Of a DNA stretch of 64,000 nucleotides, positions 58,870 through 64,000 are shown one piece after another (positions within the stretch are counted from its first letter, which is position 1; each line of letters opens with the position of its first letter). This DNA comes from Begonia masoniana (taxonomy: Eukaryota; Streptophyta; Magnoliopsida; Cucurbitales; Begoniaceae): NCBI GenBank assembly GCA_022432975.1, contig CM039509.1, forward strand, positions 8,309,043 through 8,373,042, written 5' to 3'. Both the position numbers and the translations under genes were made by a program. The notes under the pieces were generated by a model. That model was not told the DNA's origin and searched no databases. It worked only from the letters and a program-made list of their open reading frames with translations.

Positions 58870-59490
58870 TACTCCCGGATCTGCAGAAAATTAATCTAAT
58901 ATTTATAGAAAATTACTATAAGATAATAATTAATTTAATTAAGATAATTAATGTTTATGATACCGAAATTAGGAGATAGCAGCCTTCGTGCTCCATTCTG
59001 CCGCCAAAGAATAGAGCCGCCGCCTCCCCTCCGCCGTCCTCTGTCACGCTTGGAACTAAATCTCTCGGAGGTATTCCGTTTGCTCTCTGCTGTCTCTCTC
59101 TTCCGTCAATATCTTAGGCTAATTTTTATCTGTTGCTTCTCTAATTGCTGTGCTCATTGTTCATCATCATATCCACAACCAAACCGCGAAGCACATAAAC
59201 ACACATCCTAACTCTCTATGTACCAGGGAAAAGCGACGAAATGGATGGAGTTGCTGACTTGCTGGATAAGACCACATCTAGCTCCGCCCGATCAATTCAC
59301 GGGATTTGAGACCTGTAATTTTTCATATACCTACCCCATCCTCTCTCTCTTTTTTTTTCTTTTATACAAATTCCTTCCTCTCTTACCTGATCAAATCTAT
59401 CTTCTCTTATCCTCTGAACAAAGTAACAGTCGACCTCCTATTTTGAATCGAATTTACTAGTCTTCCTTTGATTTAGTAAATACTTTTTTT
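58870..59490. promoter_or_regulatory. Divergent promoter region between the TH1-like and formyltransferase genes
   Basis: 621 bp separate the two start codons. The right half is pyrimidine-rich (CTCTCTC and T runs at 59340-59360), as in plant 5' leaders. Short open frames (58951-59211, 59218-59460) have no recognisable content. Confidence 0.5.
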
Positions 59491-61736
59491 ATGGAAGCTC
59501 AGAAATGGATTTATAACTTATGCTCCAACCTCAGCATTTCATCAGTTTCCAAACCCAAAACATCACTCTCTGTGATCCCATGTCCTTCTTGTTCTTTCTC
59601 TAAATCGCCCAAATGGGTCTCATTCAAAGCAGTGCATTCTCTTTCACAAAACTCGTCTGGCAAAAGAGACGAGTTTGGCAGTGTTACGCGTGTTTTCGAC
59701 GATGTTTCTTCCAATGAAAACAATTCCGGTGCTTTGATAAAAAGGAAAAGGCTTGCTGTTTTTGTTTCTGGTGGAGGTTCTAACTTCCGTTCCATTCACG
59801 AAGCATCTCTTCAGCAATTAATTCGTGGAGATGTTGTGGTTTTGGTTACCAATAAACCAGGTTTGTTTTAGCCGTAATTTGTTATTATTATTATTTGCTC
59901 ATGTGTAAATCTTTAAGTGTATGCAATGCTTGTTCATACTAATACTTTAATATGTATTGAACCAGGTTAATTTAGGAATGAAAATTTACATATGCAAGTT
60001 TTCAGGGAAAACCAAGTGGATGGGAGCTATTCATTTCTACTTCTAAAAACAGATTTATCCTATTTCTATACAAATATTCTGCATTCTCTTATTACCTTAT
60101 CTTGTTTTGAATTTGAGTTTGTTGATGATCATGTTTAGGTCTCTTTTTTTTATTTATCTCTTCTGTAAGTCAATTCCTTAGCTACAAAAATTCAATGTGG
60201 ATTGTAGGACAAGATGAAAAGGAAAGCGATTCTAAGATTGAGCATCATGATATTTCAAATTTGAATTTTTTGTTTTCATAAATCATAATTATAATTTGAA
60301 TCTCGTACGTCCAAACACTTATGTTCTGTTTTTGCTATAGATTGTGGAGGGGCACAGTATGCAAAAGATAAGGGCATCCCTGTTGTTTTGTTTCCTAAAT
60401 CTAAAGATGCACCTGATGGATTCTTGCCAGCAGATATTGTAGCTGCTCTTAGGTGATTTTTTAAGTTGTGTTTAACTTCTCTAGTTGTGTGTAGACCTAA
60501 TGAGTTGGCAGTATGTGTATTTTGGTGTGCTTGTGTTCTGTGTGTTTGGTTTATGTTGTATTTGGTTTCAGAAACATGGTCTTCTCTGTGTTTCCCTTAT
60601 GTCCAATTTGCTTAAGAACTTGTCAATTATTATTTTCTTTCAAATTTTTCTTGTATGTTACAGATATTTGTAATGTGAGCTAGATGGTTCTAAAATCTGT
60701 ATTTTTAGCGGTGGCACTGAGAAAGTTGGTAAGTTTCACTGATATTATGATCCATTTGATTGGATCACCATAAAAACTGACTTTTGGTATTGGTATTATT
60801 CATATATTGCTGCTTTAAGGGTATCATAACATCCATACTCAGGTTATTTTTTGTCTATTTATCGATATATTTGTGATTAGGACGTTCGAGGTCGACTTTA
60901 TCCTGCTAGCTGGATATCTCAAAATGATACCGGACGAGTTGATTAAAGCTTACCCAAGATCCATACTTAATATCCATCCATCTCTTCTTCCAGCATTTGG
61001 AGGCAAAGGTTATTATGGAATGAAAGTGCATAAAGCTGTGATTGCTTCTGGGGCAAGGTATGTTATGGGATTAGGCTAATAATCAAAATATAATGAAAGT
61101 GCATAAAGCTTGTGATTCCCAGATTATTTTCTCATGAAGTAATGAACATGTGGTAAAACTTTCAACTGAATCTACGATCGTTTGATAGTTTTTTCAATGA
61201 GGGTTTGATGAAATTGTTGATAGAAGGTCAAAATTGATAACATAATCAAAGTACAGGGTTCAGGTTTGTCGGTTTTTTTAGTACAGTGAGCCGAATTGAA
61301 AAAACGTGTATAGTACAGGATTCAAATTGATAATTTCTCAAATATAATATATATCGTATAGTGAAGAGAAAGTGATCATTTATTTGTTACATTTTCAGAT
61401 ACTCAGGTCCTACTGTACATTTTGTCGACGAGCATTACGATAGTGGCGCCATACTGGCTCAAAGGGTTGTCCCTGTGCTTGCAAATGAGTCGGCAGAATA
61501 CTTAGCTGCAAGAGTTCTGCAAGAGGTAGTGAACATGTTCCCTGTGGCTTGTCCAGATTAAGTGGAAGTAGAATCACACTGTATGAGTATGAGTATGAGT
61601 TGTTGTTTGCATATTTGTTTAGGAGCATAATCTGTACGTGGAGGTGGTGGCGGCCTTGTGTGAAGAGCGGGTGGTGTGGAGGTCGGACGGTGTTCCTCTG
61701 ATCCGGAGCAAAACAAATCCAGACCACTTCTCCTAA
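59491..61736 (+). CDS. PUR3: Phosphoribosylglycinamide formyltransferase, chloroplast type (GART)
   Basis: Five exons with matching phases: 59491-59860, 60341-60452, 60881-61057, 61399-61525 and 61623-61736 (900 nt, 299 residues; Arabidopsis protein is about 290). It transfers the formyl group of 10-formyltetrahydrofolate to GAR, the third step of purine synthesis, in plastids. The first 85 or so residues are serine-rich and hydroxylated, fitting a transit peptide. The core starts AVFVSGGGSNFRSIHEAS (phosphate-binding loop). The active-site signature follows: LNIHPSLLPAFGGKGYYGM with catalytic Asn and His, then the Asp in DEHYDSGAILAQ. It ends PDHFS. No defect is seen. Confidence 0.95.
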
Positions 61737-62323
61737 TAGTAATGATATTTAAAGAGACAAAATTTGCATTCTGTTAGTTTCTGGGTTTGCTTCAACAATT
61801 GTGTCACTTATTTGGTTGATTTTGAGCTCAATTCTATCAGACTTTATACACTTGAGAAATTAAAAATTAATTATTTTTTAAATTAAAAATATTAATATTA
61901 TATTCTAAACGACGTCGGTCAAAAGTAGCATGCAAAGACCTTACGGCGGCCAAAGCCGTTCAAAAGTTTAAGAGGTAATTACGTGCAAGTAACGCCAAAT
62001 GGGACCCACAGCCATTTTTGGAGCCAATCAGAAGGCTTAGATTCTACGAGGGCCCACTTTGTCCGGCTCCATTTCATTATCTACTTCTCTCTGCCTCCTC
62101 CGTCTCGACTCGATCCAACTTTTTCCCTCCTTTCTTCTGCTGCTGCTGCTTTCGTCGTCTGTGTCTTTCCAAAGGAGGATCCCTCTTTCAGGTGGCTTTC
62201 TTATTCTTGCTACGTTTGAAGGTTTTTTGTTATTTGTTGAGTTTGGATTCTGGACGTTTCGTTGTTTAGGGTTTTGATCCGAGGGAAAATGACTGGATCT
62301 TACTTTTTCTAGGTTTTTCCTAG
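61737..62323 (+). promoter_or_regulatory. Promoter and 5' leader of the E2 gene
   Basis: From about 62060 the sequence is pyrimidine-rich (CTTCTCTCTGCCTCCTCC), as in plant leaders. A leader intron is likely, with an acceptor CCTAG directly before the ATG or TTTTTCTAG a few bases earlier. The donor (possibly CAG|GTGGCT near 62189) is uncertain. Confidence 0.5.

Positions 62324-64000
<1,677 letters not shown>

Noticed and set aside
58951..59460. Small open frames in the divergent promoter
   Set aside because: No conserved content; pyrimidine-rich leader sequence.

Overview
This is plant nuclear DNA, almost certainly from a eudicot. The right end (about 54.0-64.0 kb) holds four ordinary plant genes with GT-AG introns. 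The left 53 kb is almost entirely transposable elements stacked inside one another. I cannot name the species.

Layout. 1-3635 is the 3' end and LTR of a Tat/Athila-type Ty3/gypsy element. It sits inside the reverse transcriptase of a second gypsy element, a minus-strand chromovirus at 3636-7961. That element in turn interrupts a decayed Ty1/copia element (7962-8990). 9404-11743 is a minus-strand BED/DUF659/hAT-C gene with introns, possibly a domesticated transposase. 12533-39482 is a four-level nest. Each level is proven by perfect target-site duplications (TSDs): a hAT transposon (8-bp TSD CTTTCATT) holds a 266-bp-LTR copia element (ATGCA), which holds a gypsy element (ATAAC), which holds a SIRE/Maximus-like copia element (CAAAA). 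A solo LTR (AGAAT) also lies in the copia layer. 39483-53000 is a mosaic of copia fragments, two more solo LTRs with perfect TSDs (ACTTC, ATATG), a broken F-box/LRR gene, a truncated gypsy LTR and a 278-base run of T.

The genes at the right are: an atypical LRR receptor kinase of the At4g23740 type (+), a small protein resembling the myosin-I tail homology (TH1) domain (-, convergent with the kinase), chloroplast-type phosphoribosylglycinamide formyltransferase of purine synthesis (+, divergent from the TH1 gene), and a UBC8/10-type ubiquitin-conjugating E2 (+, cut by the window end). They form no operon-like unit; they are independent housekeeping or signalling genes next to a repeat-rich block.

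The least expected signal is inside the LTRs. Nearly every long LTR carries its own cluster of short motifs or hairpins. These include a 66-unit, two-monomer minisatellite built on ATCGGCAGATG that is expanded in only one LTR of its element. They also include four hairpins with co-varying stems and a conserved 11-nt loop, and palindromic CGATCGATCG clusters shared between different gypsy lineages. Two of the host genes (receptor kinase and hAT-type gene) each appear to lack a single base, which would matter to anyone using this sequence for gene models.
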